Shown here one piece after another: positions 33,647 to 43,853 of a DNA stretch of 64,000 nt. The stretch comes from Sodiomyces alkalinus F11 (Eukaryota; Ascomycota; Sordariomycetes; Glomerellales; Plectosphaerellaceae). The stretch spans positions 932,633 to 996,632 of the forward strand of contig NW_021167084.1 in the NCBI RefSeq assembly GCF_003711515.1, written 5' to 3'. The position numbers and the translations under genes are program-made. Positions within the stretch are counted from its first letter, which is position 1; the number at the start of each line of letters is the position of its first letter. The notes under the pieces were generated by a model. The model saw nothing but the letters and a program-made list of their open reading frames with translations, did not search any database and was not told the DNA's origin.

Positions 33647-36600
33647 TTAAATTAAGACCTCTAGGTATACGATATTAGATACACGCCTGCTATTCTGCAC
33701 CGGCTAACCATCCTACGCCAGTAATAATACTAATAGGTTCCTAATATCCATAACTATTAATACGGCCACGCAAAACTAATCGTGTATAAAAGTATACTAG
33801 CGGAAATCCACGCTAACTATACTAAATAACTACCCTTATAACTTATTAATCGTTATTGCGAAATAAAGCCGTAAAGGGAATTAACGGCGGCGGATAATAT
33901 ATAGGTAGTCCTTCTTATTAGAATCTAAATAGATATAGGGGATAAATACCACCTCGCTAGCATATATTCTAGAGAGGACCTTTACCTTAAGCGTCTTACG
34001 GGCTATCCGTAAAATAACTATACGTGTACTATTATATAACCCTTACCGCGGGCTAAGATTACGTATAAGCATAACGAGCGCGCCGACCTTTAGCTTAAGC
34101 CTCGCGGGCAGGATAGATATAAACTCTAATTATATTAGAAACTCGGGTACTAGATCCGGCGTAGGGCCGTTAGTATCCGTTCCCCGATTAGTAATCGAAT
34201 TCTCGGCTAAGTAAACCTATAAGCGGCCAGGTAATCGCCCTAGTATTTACCTATTAATAGCCGTGATAATAGTATTATAAGTTATTAGAATAACGCGGTT
34301 AAAAAAGACTATATAGTCTAATAGCGCCTACTATAATAATTTAGTCAGGTAAATACGCCTATATAGATAAACGATATCGTAAATAGCCGTAATAGCAGGG
34401 AAAGGGTTAACTAACCTATAAAGTTCAGTATCGTAGGAGAGGTCCCGTAACCACTAATAAATGCCCGATTATCAGGATTAGTAAAAGTAACTTATATATT
34501 CTCTGTTAAGCAAAGAATACTAAGTTATGGCTAGATAGACTATTAAAAACAGGTATATATAATCTATACCCGACTACTATTATAAATAACGAGAAGAATC
34601 TAGGTAAAATCGCCCTTAAAGATAACCGGAATCCCGCTAAAACGCTAATCTTTATAGCTTAGTATATCCCGTAACGTATAATTAACGGCCTCGAAACAGA
34701 ACTTATACTATATTAGCACCTTATCCTAGATAATAAGAGCCGTCTCCCGTAGTAACACTATAAGGTCCGAAGTCTTTAGCACGTTATAGGTTAAGGCGTT
34801 ATTAACCTATAAAGGGATCTTAAACCGGGAATAGGCTATATAGCCACCCTTAAGAAGAACGGCTGTATTACTAGAGGAAGCTATATAGAGGATTATCTGC
34901 CCACGTAACTGGAAATATGCGTAGAGACCCTGATATACGAATATCTTCCCTATACCATCGGGGCCCTATAAAAAGAAACGGGCGCCGCGGCTATAAGACT
35001 TAATAGCAGTTATAACCTAGCTAAATACCGTAGCCTGGCTCTAGTTAAACCGGCGGTGGATATTTTCGTATACTGTAGCCTAGGCATCGCGATTATAAGT
35101 CTCCGTAACTAATAATATATTACTAGTCGTATAGCGCTAATTATATAAAGGTGTGGGTAGTCTAAACTCCGTAATAGTCCTACTTACCTTAAGGAGCCGC
35201 GAGTATATAAGATAAAGGCCGTAATCGATATATAGGCGTTCTAAATCGGCAGGATATCGGAAGTATTAGCGCTATAACATATAAGGCACGTTATCATATA
35301 TCGGCTCCGTAAACCTCTCCTATATTAATAGCGGGCCGGAAATATCTCCGTGGATAAGAGCGATAATGAATAGCTCCTATAATACACGCCCGGTCTTTTA
35401 AATAACGGCCTCTTTAAAATAGGTAACCTAGTAACGGTTATTGTATAGAAGCCCGGCTATAACGTAGGCCTTATAGTAGGTATCGTAGATAGTCCCCTCC
35501 GCGGTATAAAGATCCGTAAAGGAAGTCGGCCCTCGAATAGAGACTAAGAGTAACCGTAAATAGTACGCCTCTCTAGCTATTAGGGGTATATACCGTAGAC
35601 GGCCGATCTAAAATCCACGCTACCTCGGCTACGAAGCAAACTACTACAGTTTCCATATATAATGGCTAGGAAACTAGTAATAGAATAACTCGCGGCTATT
35701 AACGTTATTATAGTTATAGTCGAAAAAGCCTATTAGCTAAGTCTTTTACTCCCGTAATATCCGCTTAATCTAGCTTATAGTCGCGTTGTTACTAAAGTAT
35801 ATAGGCTATTATCCCTTAAGGTAAACCGAAAGACGTATAACGGGTAGGAACTCGCGATATACCGGAAACTCGAATAACTAAATAACGGCCTCCGCGGGAC
35901 CGATATAACGGCTTTAGAGGTAGATATTTACCTAATCCTCGCCCTCTTCGCCCGATATTAGCGTAGTTATATAGTCGCTACCCTTATAAATATACTTATA
36001 TATGTACTTAATCGCCTAAATAGATCCGTAAATATTAAAGTATAAGATACGAGATATAATACCTTACCTTAATAGATCTATAAATCTTAACGTTAATATA
36101 GGCACCGTAACGGAGGCAGAGATATAGGCTATAAAGAATGATAAAACGGTTATTAAGGGAAACCTCTCCTATACGGCCCCTCTTTATAACGTGTAGGCTA
36201 GAGTTACGGCCCCTATACTTAGGATAGCCGTTTCCGGGTAATACGGCTTAGGAAACCGTTTAGAGCACTTTATACGGTTCCCGTTATTAGGCTACGGCTA
36301 TATACACGGCGTAGAGGGCTTATTATTACCGTAAGGACTATATATTATATTCTTACTAATAATATTAAAAAGATAGCTAGTAGGATCCGACTCGTAGTCC
36401 GGTAGCTCCGTAGATATAACCTTATCGATAGTTATAGCGTCCTTATATATCTCGGCCGCCTATAGTATAAGGAAAAGAAGGATATAACGATATAGAAGGC
36501 CGCGCTTCTAGTATTCCACGGTCTATATAATACCCGTAAACTTACTAAATAGACTATTACGCAGCTACTATTCTAGGTTATAGGACTTTAATTTAAATAT

Positions 36601-37450
36601 ATAGCCGACTAAATCAGGCCGGTTACTAGTAGTCTAACCTAGCTAAAGCTCCCGTATAATCTTTAGCTAGGTAGGATTAGCCGTAAAGATAATAAAAAAA
36701 GTTAGAGTGCTAAGAGCCCGTATAATTACTATAAAATCCTAATAGTACTATAAGATAAACCGCTAGCCGCTAACGTAATTTAAGGGTAAGATAATCTATC
36801 GGCTAATATTACGGGTATCGCTATTAGCCTTATACGCCTAATCCCGTATTCCGTTATATATATTAGCCCGTATCTTATTCTAATAGCGCTAGATCTAATT
36901 AAGCTTCTTCTAATCGCAGGATACCTCTAAGTCTACTAAAAACTATTGAAACAGCCGGCCGTATATAAAAGGTATAAACCTTTACTAGTATCGCGGGTAT
37001 AGTATATAACGGCAGAATTAACGGAGCTTTACGTTAGTATTCTAGCGCTAACGGTTATAAATATCCCGTAACTATAACTACTAGTAATATCCGGAACCGC
37101 TACGCGGATATATAAGCGGGTAAGATAGTAGTAGATAGGTAGAATACTCGTAGTCGATCCGCGGAAGGCCGCCTACGTTATCGTTAGACCGTCTCTTTAT
37201 AAGGATAATATCGCGGTGGCAGACTTTGCCCCACTTATCCAGTATAATAGCTGTAACCTTATCTATAACGGGCAGATTCTTACGCCGTATATTAGCACCC
37301 TACTTAATAACTAATTCTATCCTAGGGTTAAGTATAATACGGCATTATTCACGGAAGGAGTTAAAGCGGTCGCGGGCCGTTTTATATATTCGTATAAAGG
37401 GGTTATACTTATACAGGAAGTCCGAAATCTCCCCTAGAATATAACGGTTA
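33647..37450 (-). pseudogene. Helitron RepHel (rolling-circle Rep + PIF1 helicase), RIP-dead
   Basis: Protein of a Helitron rolling-circle transposon. Minus-strand order: N-terminal Helitron region (ILGEISDFLYKYNPFIRIYK, LPVIDKVTAIILDKWGK, about 37430-37190); Rep region with FFIIFTANPT (about 36690) and the HUH site EYQKRGLLYRYILLFL (about 36475-36525), where the metal-binding His-x-His reads Tyr-x-Tyr; the tyrosine motif YIYKYIYKG (about 35965-36010); PIF1 helicase with Walker A GPDGIGKIF (about 34944-34975); and the C-terminal helicase motif FAITINKL.G near 33860. It stops at 33649-33647. His-to-Tyr and Gln-to-stop changes fit RIP. The Rep site is dead. Element termini are unknown. Confidence 0.85.
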
Positions 37451-38934
37451 AGTATAGAGTTAAGGCTTTAGGTATTCGTAAGGCAGTGGTCGGTAGTAGC
37501 CTACGGGTCGTAAAAATATAGCTAGGTAAAGGCTAGAAGTCGCCCTATAGCACTTAATAGCCCTGTATAGTAATAAAGGGTGCCGTGGATCTAGAAGGCT
37601 ATTACGCCGCCGGCTGTAGCACCTCGACGGGTCTTAGTATATTATATAGATATAAACGAAAAGGTATTATTATATTAACGGATTCTCTTACTATAATCTA
37701 TAGCTTAAGCGGTATCGGCGTATAATAGGCGTTAGAAAAAGTCGGGTAGCGGGGAGATAACGGGAACGTCGATATCGCCTTAGTTATAATAGATGCCGAA
37801 TTTCGGGCTCGTAGGTAACAATTCCTATATAAAAGAAAATAATAGCGGTTAGCTAACGGTTAATAACGCGTGATAGAAAACTAACCTATAACTTCTCCCT
37901 AATCTAATAGAGCGTAGCGTAATATTTATACTCTACTCGTATTAATCTAAGGTTATAGTAATAAACCGTAATACCTGGCTAATAATACCTTAGTGGCCTA
38001 TCACGAGCCACAGGGCGCTTAAGTTACGGTCGTGTCCTACGCTAGCTAGTAGTAATAACCGCCCTTTAACGCGTCCTGCGATTACTATAGTTATTACAGG
38101 TATTATAGGGGGCACTATTTTAGCGTGTACTAAAAGCGGCCGTTATAAGGTATCGGCTATAAGCAGTATAGTAATAACCCGTAGTGGACTAAGGAGTGTT
38201 AGGGTCACGGTTACGGGCACGGCGACGGCCACCCCTTTAAAGAGCGGGCGTAAGAGGAGGTAGTAGCGGAGGAAGTAGCGGCGGAGGGTCTAGTAAAGGG
38301 TTACCTATTAGAACGGGTAGTTAAGGAGGCATAGGGAGAGCTAGTAAAGGGTAGCCTATTAGAACGGTTAAAGGAGGTACTATAAAGCCTATAGGAGGTA
38401 TATAACGGGCGGCTTAATAGGTGTTTCGGTTAATTACCCCCGTAGTATCACACGTTATATAGGTAGCGTAAATCCTATATACCCGCGAATAATAACCGAA
38501 CTTAGAAAAGTGCTTAACGTTCTTATAGCCACGGTATATACGCGGGTCGGAATTAGGTTAGCTAACTATCTCGACGGCGCTTAATAGCGCTCGACGGCAT
38601 AAAGGATTAAGGTAGTAAATAAGGTAGTAAATTTTACCGGCACCGTAGAAGACCACGAACAGAAAGAGATATCGCTATATAGTCTAAAGTCAAATTTACA
38701 GGGGATTCGTACTAAGATCCCTTAATAACCTACCGGGCTATTAGCAGTAAATGCTATACATTACGAAAGTAGCTTAATTTTACTGGTTATATAGGTATAT
38801 ACTATAAAGGGAAGTTACCCGAAAAACACTATAAAATCCCGAAAAAGGGGACCGGGCGGTAGTACTACTACGAACGCCAGGCTGCCAAAAGTGCCGAACA
38901 ATAAAGTGGGCCAGCTTCAGTATAGTATAGAAGA
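37451..38934. other. Helitron N-terminal side and unassigned flank
   Basis: The Helitron protein probably extends some hundred bases further up from 37450, but I cannot follow it securely. Beyond about 38000 there is no recognised family except a 51-bp duplicated segment (own entry). Confidence 0.3.
38290..38391 (+). repeat. Two 51-bp direct repeats with coding character
   Basis: Units begin ctagtaaagggttacc (38290) and ctagtaaagggtagcc (38341). The 51-bp period is 17 codons. On the plus strand both read as a Leu/Glu/Lys heptad-like peptide (LVKGYLLERVVKEA, LVKGSLLERLKEVL), preceded by acidic/Val-rich text, so a coiled-coil fragment is possible. No family recognised. Confidence 0.5.
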
Positions 38935-39113
38935 TACGGAATTATATATATATATATATATTTATTTAAGTAAAGTTTAAGATACTTTATAGGGATATCT
39001 AACTATAGGGGAAAAGTAAGGGAAATAACTATGGATATATAGGATCCAGGTACTCCACATATATAACACAATATAGTTTATTACACCTCGATCAGGTGGC
39101 TGTGGTATCTGAC
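38935..39113 (+). repeat. Direct repeat D1 upstream of KGD2 (possible solo LTR)
   Basis: Shares about 175 bp, in the same orientation, with D2 at 41394-41565: acggaattatat, then tttatagggatatctaacta, then gggaaataactatrgatata, then gtggctrtrgtatct. The differences are mostly C/T and G/A. The KGD2-proximal end still has CpA/TpG (caggtggctgtggtatctgaca) while D2 has TpA there. Length and the ending in CA suit a solo LTR, but no internal retrotransposon matches it in the window. Confidence 0.7.
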
Positions 39114-39466
39114 AGGTGGCGAGAACGGTTGTTGGAGTTCAAGGTGAGGCTTGGCAACAACTAATCAGACACGGATCTGACAAAGAACTTTTCCGCCTCG
39201 TCCTTCCGCGCCGGAGTTCCGGAAAGCCGGTCAATGCCGAACTTCAGCCATCAGCTGCAACCCAACCAAGCAAAGAGCACCTGCTAGGAAACCCATCGTC
39301 TAGCTCCGATTACCTCACCATTCTGGTGGTTTCCAACTTCCAACTTCTCTTCTCCCACTTCCAAATCCGATCGACTACGCTACCCGACCGTGAGCAAACA
39401 TTTAATTGACCTCGACTCCTCAACTCCTCGACTTCCGTATTGCAGCTTATCTCGACGACCCTCAAG
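39114..39466 (+). promoter_or_regulatory. KGD2 promoter and 5' leader region
   Basis: Low-copy, non-RIP sequence between repeat D1 and the KGD2 start. A pyrimidine-rich stretch (about 39338-39365), common ahead of fungal transcription start sites, lies some 100-130 nt before the ATG. No TATA box is evident. Several short open frames here are not convincing genes. The whole usable promoter is at most about 350 bp before repeat DNA begins. Confidence 0.5.
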
Positions 39467-41002
39467 ATGATGACGAGGCGGTTCCTAACGGCGGCGCGCC
39501 TGGTGCCGCTCCGCCGCTCACAACCTCGGTCCATGCTACCCTTAATGTTCCAGCAAGTCCGGAACTATGCCGACAAGATTGTACAGGTTCCCCAGATGGC
39601 CGAATCTATATCTGAGGGCACTCTAAAACAATGGCAAAAGTCCGTGGGCGATTATGTCGAGCAAGATGAGGAGATTGCCACCATTGAGACAGACAAGGTA
39701 AGCCGGATCCGCCTTTCGTCCGAACGCGTTCGTTCTTCCGCTAATTTTTACCCTCCACTTCGCACAGATCGACGTTGCTATCAATGCTCCCGAGGCCGGC
39801 ACAATCAAGGAATTCCTCGTCAATGAAGAGGATACCGTGACTGTTGGGCAGGATATCCTGAAGCTTGAGCTTGGTGGTGCTCCTTTCAGCGGCAAGGAAC
39901 AAAAGCAAGAAAAGGCCGAGTCTCAGCCCGAGCACGTCGCCGAGCCGAAAGCTGAACCCAAGTCCGAGGAGGCTAAACAACCCGCCCCTTCGAGTACGCC
40001 GGAGCCAGCGAAGGAGACGCCCGCGGCCCCCCAGACCGCATCGCCACCCAAGACCGCAGCGGGCCCCAAGGCAGCACCCGCGCAGGGTGCTAGCTCGAGC
40101 GCAAGTCTTGGAAGGCGTGAAGAACGTCGCGTACGTATCTGATATTGATCTCCTTTGCTCACCTTTGCCTAGGTCTCTTCACGGAGTTCGGGAGTTCCCG
40201 CCACGCTCAACCCCGCAGCATCTCACCCCTGGCCCGGTGCTAACTTATCCAAGGTGAAAATGAACCGCATGAGACTACGTATTGCCGAACGCCTCAAGCA
40301 GTCGCAGAATACGGCTGCTTCTCTTACGACCTTTAATGAGGTCGACATGTCCTCGCTGATGGAATTCCGGAAGCTCTACAAGGATGATGTACTCAAGAAG
40401 CAGGGTGTCAAGCTTGGCTTTATGGGTGCCTTTGCTCGTGCCTGTGTCCTCGCGATGCGGGATCTGCCCGTTGTGAATGCGTCCATCGAGGGGCCCAACG
40501 GTGGCGACACCATTGTCTACCGTGACTACGTTGACATCAGCGTTGCCGTGGCGACGGAGAAGGGTCTAGTTACACCCGTCGTGCGCAACGCAGAATCCTT
40601 GGACGTCGTCGGCATCGAGAAGGCCATTGCCGACATGGGGAAGAAGGTTTGTCCATATGCATGCGACGGATTGTTATTACTTCCCGATGCTGACATGAAG
40701 AGCAGGCGCGCGATAACAAGCTGACCATCGAGGATATGGCCGGCGGAACCTTTACTATCAGCAATGGAGGAGTCTTCGGCTCACTTCTGGGCACTCCCAT
40801 CATCAACCTTCCTCAGTCTGCTGTTCTTGGACTTCATGCTATCAAGGAACGACCTGTTGCTGTGAACGGCAAGATTGAAATCCGGCCCATGATGTATATG
40901 GCCTTGACCTACGATCACCGGCTTCTGGATGGCAGGGAAGCCGTTCAGTTCCTGGTCAAGGTGAAGGAGTATATTGAGGATCCCCGCCGCATGCTGCTGT
41001 GA
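39467..41002 (+). CDS. KGD2: Dihydrolipoyllysine succinyltransferase, E2 of 2-oxoglutarate dehydrogenase
   Basis: Transfers succinyl from lipoate to CoA in the mitochondrial 2-oxoglutarate dehydrogenase complex (TCA cycle). Exons 39467-39697, 39768-40130, 40254-40646 and 40706-41002 give 427 aa. The introns (70, 123, 59 bp) have GT/AG ends, and branch-like CTAAC/CTGAC is seen in the last two. The Arg-rich, acid-free N-terminus looks like a mitochondrial presequence, perhaps cut near VRNY/A. The lipoyl domain carries the lipoylated Lys in ETDK (residue 77, last codon of exon 1). An Ala/Pro/Glu linker follows, then the catalytic domain from [15 protein letters not shown], with active-site His400 and Asp404 in YDHRLLDG. 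No E3/E1-binding domain is seen, as usual for this E2. ATG 39467 is chosen over 39470 only because it is first. The gene looks intact and is convergent with the Jjj1-like gene. Confidence 0.95.
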
Positions 41003-41393
41003 TTGCCTCATGTGTAGATCTCATGTGTACAATAGCACTTTAGTGCACGCATTCTGGCGTTCTTAGATGTTAGGGGCGAGGGTGCATGATTGCGACTTGG
41101 GACCTCAAACATCGGCTTGTCCCGAGGGGACCAAGTCTGCTTTATCGTTCGGGTAATCCCAGCCACCCATACAGAAGGCCTTCACCTCAAGATAAGCAAG
41201 GGTTATTAGCAAGCTCAGACTATCTTTTATAGGCGGTGTGGTGTGTGTGGGTCCGGTATCGTTAGTTATATATTCGAGTTATATAGTTAAAATAAAGAAT
41301 TAGGTATTTACCTATAGTAAATAGGCCTATAATATAGTTTAATAAGGCCTTACTTTATTATAGTATGTATAATATTAGAATATAAATAAGGTA
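41003..41393 (+). other. KGD2 3' region and transition into RIP DNA
   Basis: Up to about 41265 the sequence is ordinary low-copy DNA, presumably KGD2 3' UTR and terminator. From about 41270 CpA/TpG vanish and TpA dominates. No polyadenylation signal stands out. Confidence 0.5.
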
Positions 41394-41565
41394 CACGGAA
41401 TTATATCTATATCTATCTAAGTACAGTTTATATTACTTTATAGGGATATCTAACTATAAGGAAAAAGCAGGGGAAATAACTATAGATATAGGATCGAGGT
41501 ACTCTACACGTCTAATATAATACAGTTCATTATACCCCGATACAGTGGCTATAGTATCTAATATA
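41394..41565 (+). repeat. Direct repeat D2 downstream of KGD2 (possible solo LTR)
   Basis: Second copy of the ~175-bp repeat, same orientation as D1, about 2.46 kb away. It is more heavily RIP-changed at its right end. Together the two copies bracket the complete KGD2 gene. Confidence 0.7.
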
Positions 41566-41667
41566 TAATATAAGTAAAGGAATATATATTATTATAACTC
41601 TACTTTTACTAGCTTAATATTAAATATCCGGCCGCCCTAATCCTTCCCTATTTTAAAATTATAGTAG
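41566..41667. other. Short spacer between D2 and the Jjj1-like stop codon
   Basis: AT-rich, RIP-like up to about 41650. It would form the 3' UTR of the minus-strand Jjj1-like gene, leaving barely 20 bp of ordinary DNA before repeat sequence. Confidence 0.4.
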
Positions 41668-43441
41668 TCAACGCCTCTTTTTCCTGTCTGCTATCCCTTG
41701 AATGGTTTTATGTCCTATATAACCTGTATCGCGAATATGTGTGAAAAGCTGTGTCTTAGAAGGAAATACCTCCTGGCAAATGTTGCAGGTGTGCTATGAA
41801 CGCGGTTAGCTTTTCTTGTGTTCGAGTCTCGTGGATCTGTATGCGTACTTCCTGAGTTGCTTTTCGGGCTGCTTTTTTTTCACGCTTCAACTTTGCCTTG
41901 CCTTTCACTTTTGCTGGTTGGTCGCCGCGGTTTGAATCATCGGCCCAATCCCCATTTAGTGACAATTTCTCCATCTCGCTGCCAATTCCACCATATTCGA
42001 TGTCTTTCCCTGGGCTCTGTGATACCATAGTATTGGCTGATGTCTCAAGCTCCGTTCTCTGCTGCACCACGGTCCGCGGGGCATAACATCCATCATCTAG
42101 GAGTTTGTCAGAGCTGCTAGAGTCTGCAGTATCGGTGTTTGACCCGGCTCTCGTTCCCCTCCTGGGGTTTGCTGCCTCTGACACCGGAACCATGACTTGT
42201 TCTTGCTCCATCTCCTGTGTGACTGTGTTCACCGAGTCTTGTTTCCCTCTAGTTTGGGGATCTCCGGGCTCGGCCCATTGCTGATCCAACTCGAGTTCTA
42301 ACCCCTCACTCTTCATTTGGCGCCGTAGTTGCTGTACTGCCTTGGTGTGTTTCTTGCTTTTCTCATGGGCCTGGAATGACTTTGCGCTCTTGAAGGACTT
42401 GTCACAGATGACGCACTCTATCCACTCAACTTCGGATTCAGTCTCGGTCTCCGAGAAATGACCTAGCACGTCCCCATCGTCTTCGTCTCGGGACCGCACC
42501 CACTCCGGGACAGCAATTTCGTCCTTGAACTTCTCCAGGTTCGCCGCCCGAGACCTGGCAGCTTGGGCGGCAGCGGCAGCACGTAATGTCTCCCGTCGTT
42601 CGGTGGCGCTCTGCAAGTTCCCTACGTAGCGAGGGTCTCGTTTTCGGGCAAACGTGACAAGAAATCGGACTGCCTCGCTAAACTCTCTCGCCGCATCGTC
42701 TCGAAGTTTCCTGTTTTCCTTCTCCATCATTCGCCGCACGCGACGGTCAGGTGCATCGGAGAGCCTGTATTTGTCCTTCCATGCGAATGACTTCACGGTA
42801 GTGAAGCCGGCCCAGACGCTATAAAAGGGCCTCACCACAGTCTCGAAATCATCGCCTGACAATCCGAAATTTGGATAATCGGGAACCTCGCCTAGATCCT
42901 GACCACTGGCCGCCCGCTCCTCTCTGGCGAGGTGGTAAAACGTTTCATTGAGAATACCGTAGAATCCTGTTGGTTCATCTGTGAAGGGCACGGAAACATT
43001 GAATTGTCTGATCAAAGACAATATATCGTCGGTCGTAGTCAGGCGAACATCCTTGAACTCTGGGGGGTCGTGGTCGAAATTTCGCCCATCCGAGCCGCGT
43101 AAGATGGCTTCTCGGTGGGAATCATACCAAGCTCTCTCATGAGGGTCAGACAGCACCTCATATGCAGACTGGACCTCGGCAAACCTGCGAGTGGCGTCCT
43201 CAATATTGCCCAAATTGCGATCCGGATGCAGTTCAAGTGCCTTCTTCCTGTACCCCTTTTTGATACTATCTACATTGTTAGAGGATGGTACATGTAGAGG
43301 GTTGGATTGTTAGTCAAGACGTTACTCGCTATCACTGGCATCCTGAGCGATCCCAAGAAGCTCATAGTAGCAGGTTTTTCTAGGTGTGCCATCGGGCGTA
43401 TTACCCTGCTCGTATCGGGCTGAAGACTGGTGAGCGCCCAT
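41668..43441 (-). CDS. JJJ1: J-domain/C2H2 zinc-finger protein (Jjj1/DNAJC21-type 60S biogenesis factor)
   Basis: Cytosolic Hsp70 co-chaperone; in yeast, Jjj1 works with Ssa and Rei1 to release Arx1 from pre-60S ribosomes. Three exons: 43441-43326, 43265-41849 and 41793-41668, giving 552 aa. Intron 1 (43325-43266, 60 bp) splits the J domain; joining restores SD-IKKGYRKKALELHPDRN with the HPD motif. ZnF1 is C-x2-C-x12-H-x5-H (Cys323, Cys326, His339, His345). A Lys-rich stretch follows. Intron 2 (41848-41794, 55 bp, GTACGC, branch GCTAACC, TAG) leads to exon 3 with ZnF2, HTCNICQEVFPSKTQLFTHI. The unspliced frame ends at 41756 and loses ZnF2. Odd: the second zinc-binding His of ZnF2 is Tyr536. 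The function comes from family knowledge. The splicing is inferred from frame and motif recovery. Confidence 0.87.
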
Positions 43442-43640
43442 GCTGAAAGTACCTCCCCTCAGCTGGTCTTCCGATTTTTACATGTATCGACAAGGAGTAG
43501 CATATAAGATCTCGAAACTTTTGTAAAGTATCTTAATCGGTAAATGGTCACGTGATATACCGCCTCGGGGATCAGGAATGAATATAGGGACTGACTCCCC
43601 GATATGTAAGTTTTGTCCTAGCGATATATAAACCCACCTT
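43442..43640 (-). promoter_or_regulatory. Promoter region of the Jjj1-like gene with TCACGTGA
   Basis: Low-copy sequence upstream of the minus-strand start. A palindromic TCACGTGA (43548-43555), a bHLH-type site, lies about 107 bp before the ATG. Slightly further up, cgggga (43565-43570) and tccccg (43596-43601) are reverse complements. No binding factor can be named. Confidence 0.4.
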
Positions 43641-43741
43641 TAAGTGGAGCTATAAAGATAATAGTATCTTTTAAAAATATCCTATATAATCTATATATAT
43701 AGCCCGAGTACCCAGAGATCTATACTTATTATATTTTAAGC

Positions 43742-43818
43742 TAACGATATCGTTAATAATTAAAGAAGCCCCGACTAGCTATATCGTTAATTAAACGAGC
43801 CGACTAACGATATCGTTA
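43742..43818. repeat. Palindrome TAACGATATCGTTA, two perfect copies and one partial
   Basis: Perfect 14-bp palindromes at 43742-43755 and 43805-43818, 63 bp apart, with a half-copy (atatcgttaattaa) at about 43781-43794 between them. The second directly abuts the LINE-A3 tail. The rest of 43641-43741 is RIP-like AT-rich sequence with no gene. Confidence 0.7.

Positions 43819-43853
<35 letters not shown>

Noticed and set aside
37226..37444. 72-codon frame (+) in the Helitron
   Set aside because: Antisense to clear Helitron N-terminal protein sequence.
39116..39409. 97-codon frame (+) ahead of KGD2
   Set aside because: Begins at a GTG, shows no domain, and lies in the KGD2 promoter/leader. A short upstream ORF cannot be excluded but a gene is not supported.
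39310..40162. Several overlapping minus-strand frames across KGD2 exons 1-2
   Set aside because: Shadows of the KGD2 coding strand.
39467..41002. KGD2 as a retroposed or RIP-killed copy
   Set aside because: All three introns are present with good splice sites, the catalytic and lipoyl residues are intact, and there are no premature stops.
41818..42086. Plus-strand frames over the Jjj1-like gene end
   Set aside because: Shadows of the minus-strand gene.
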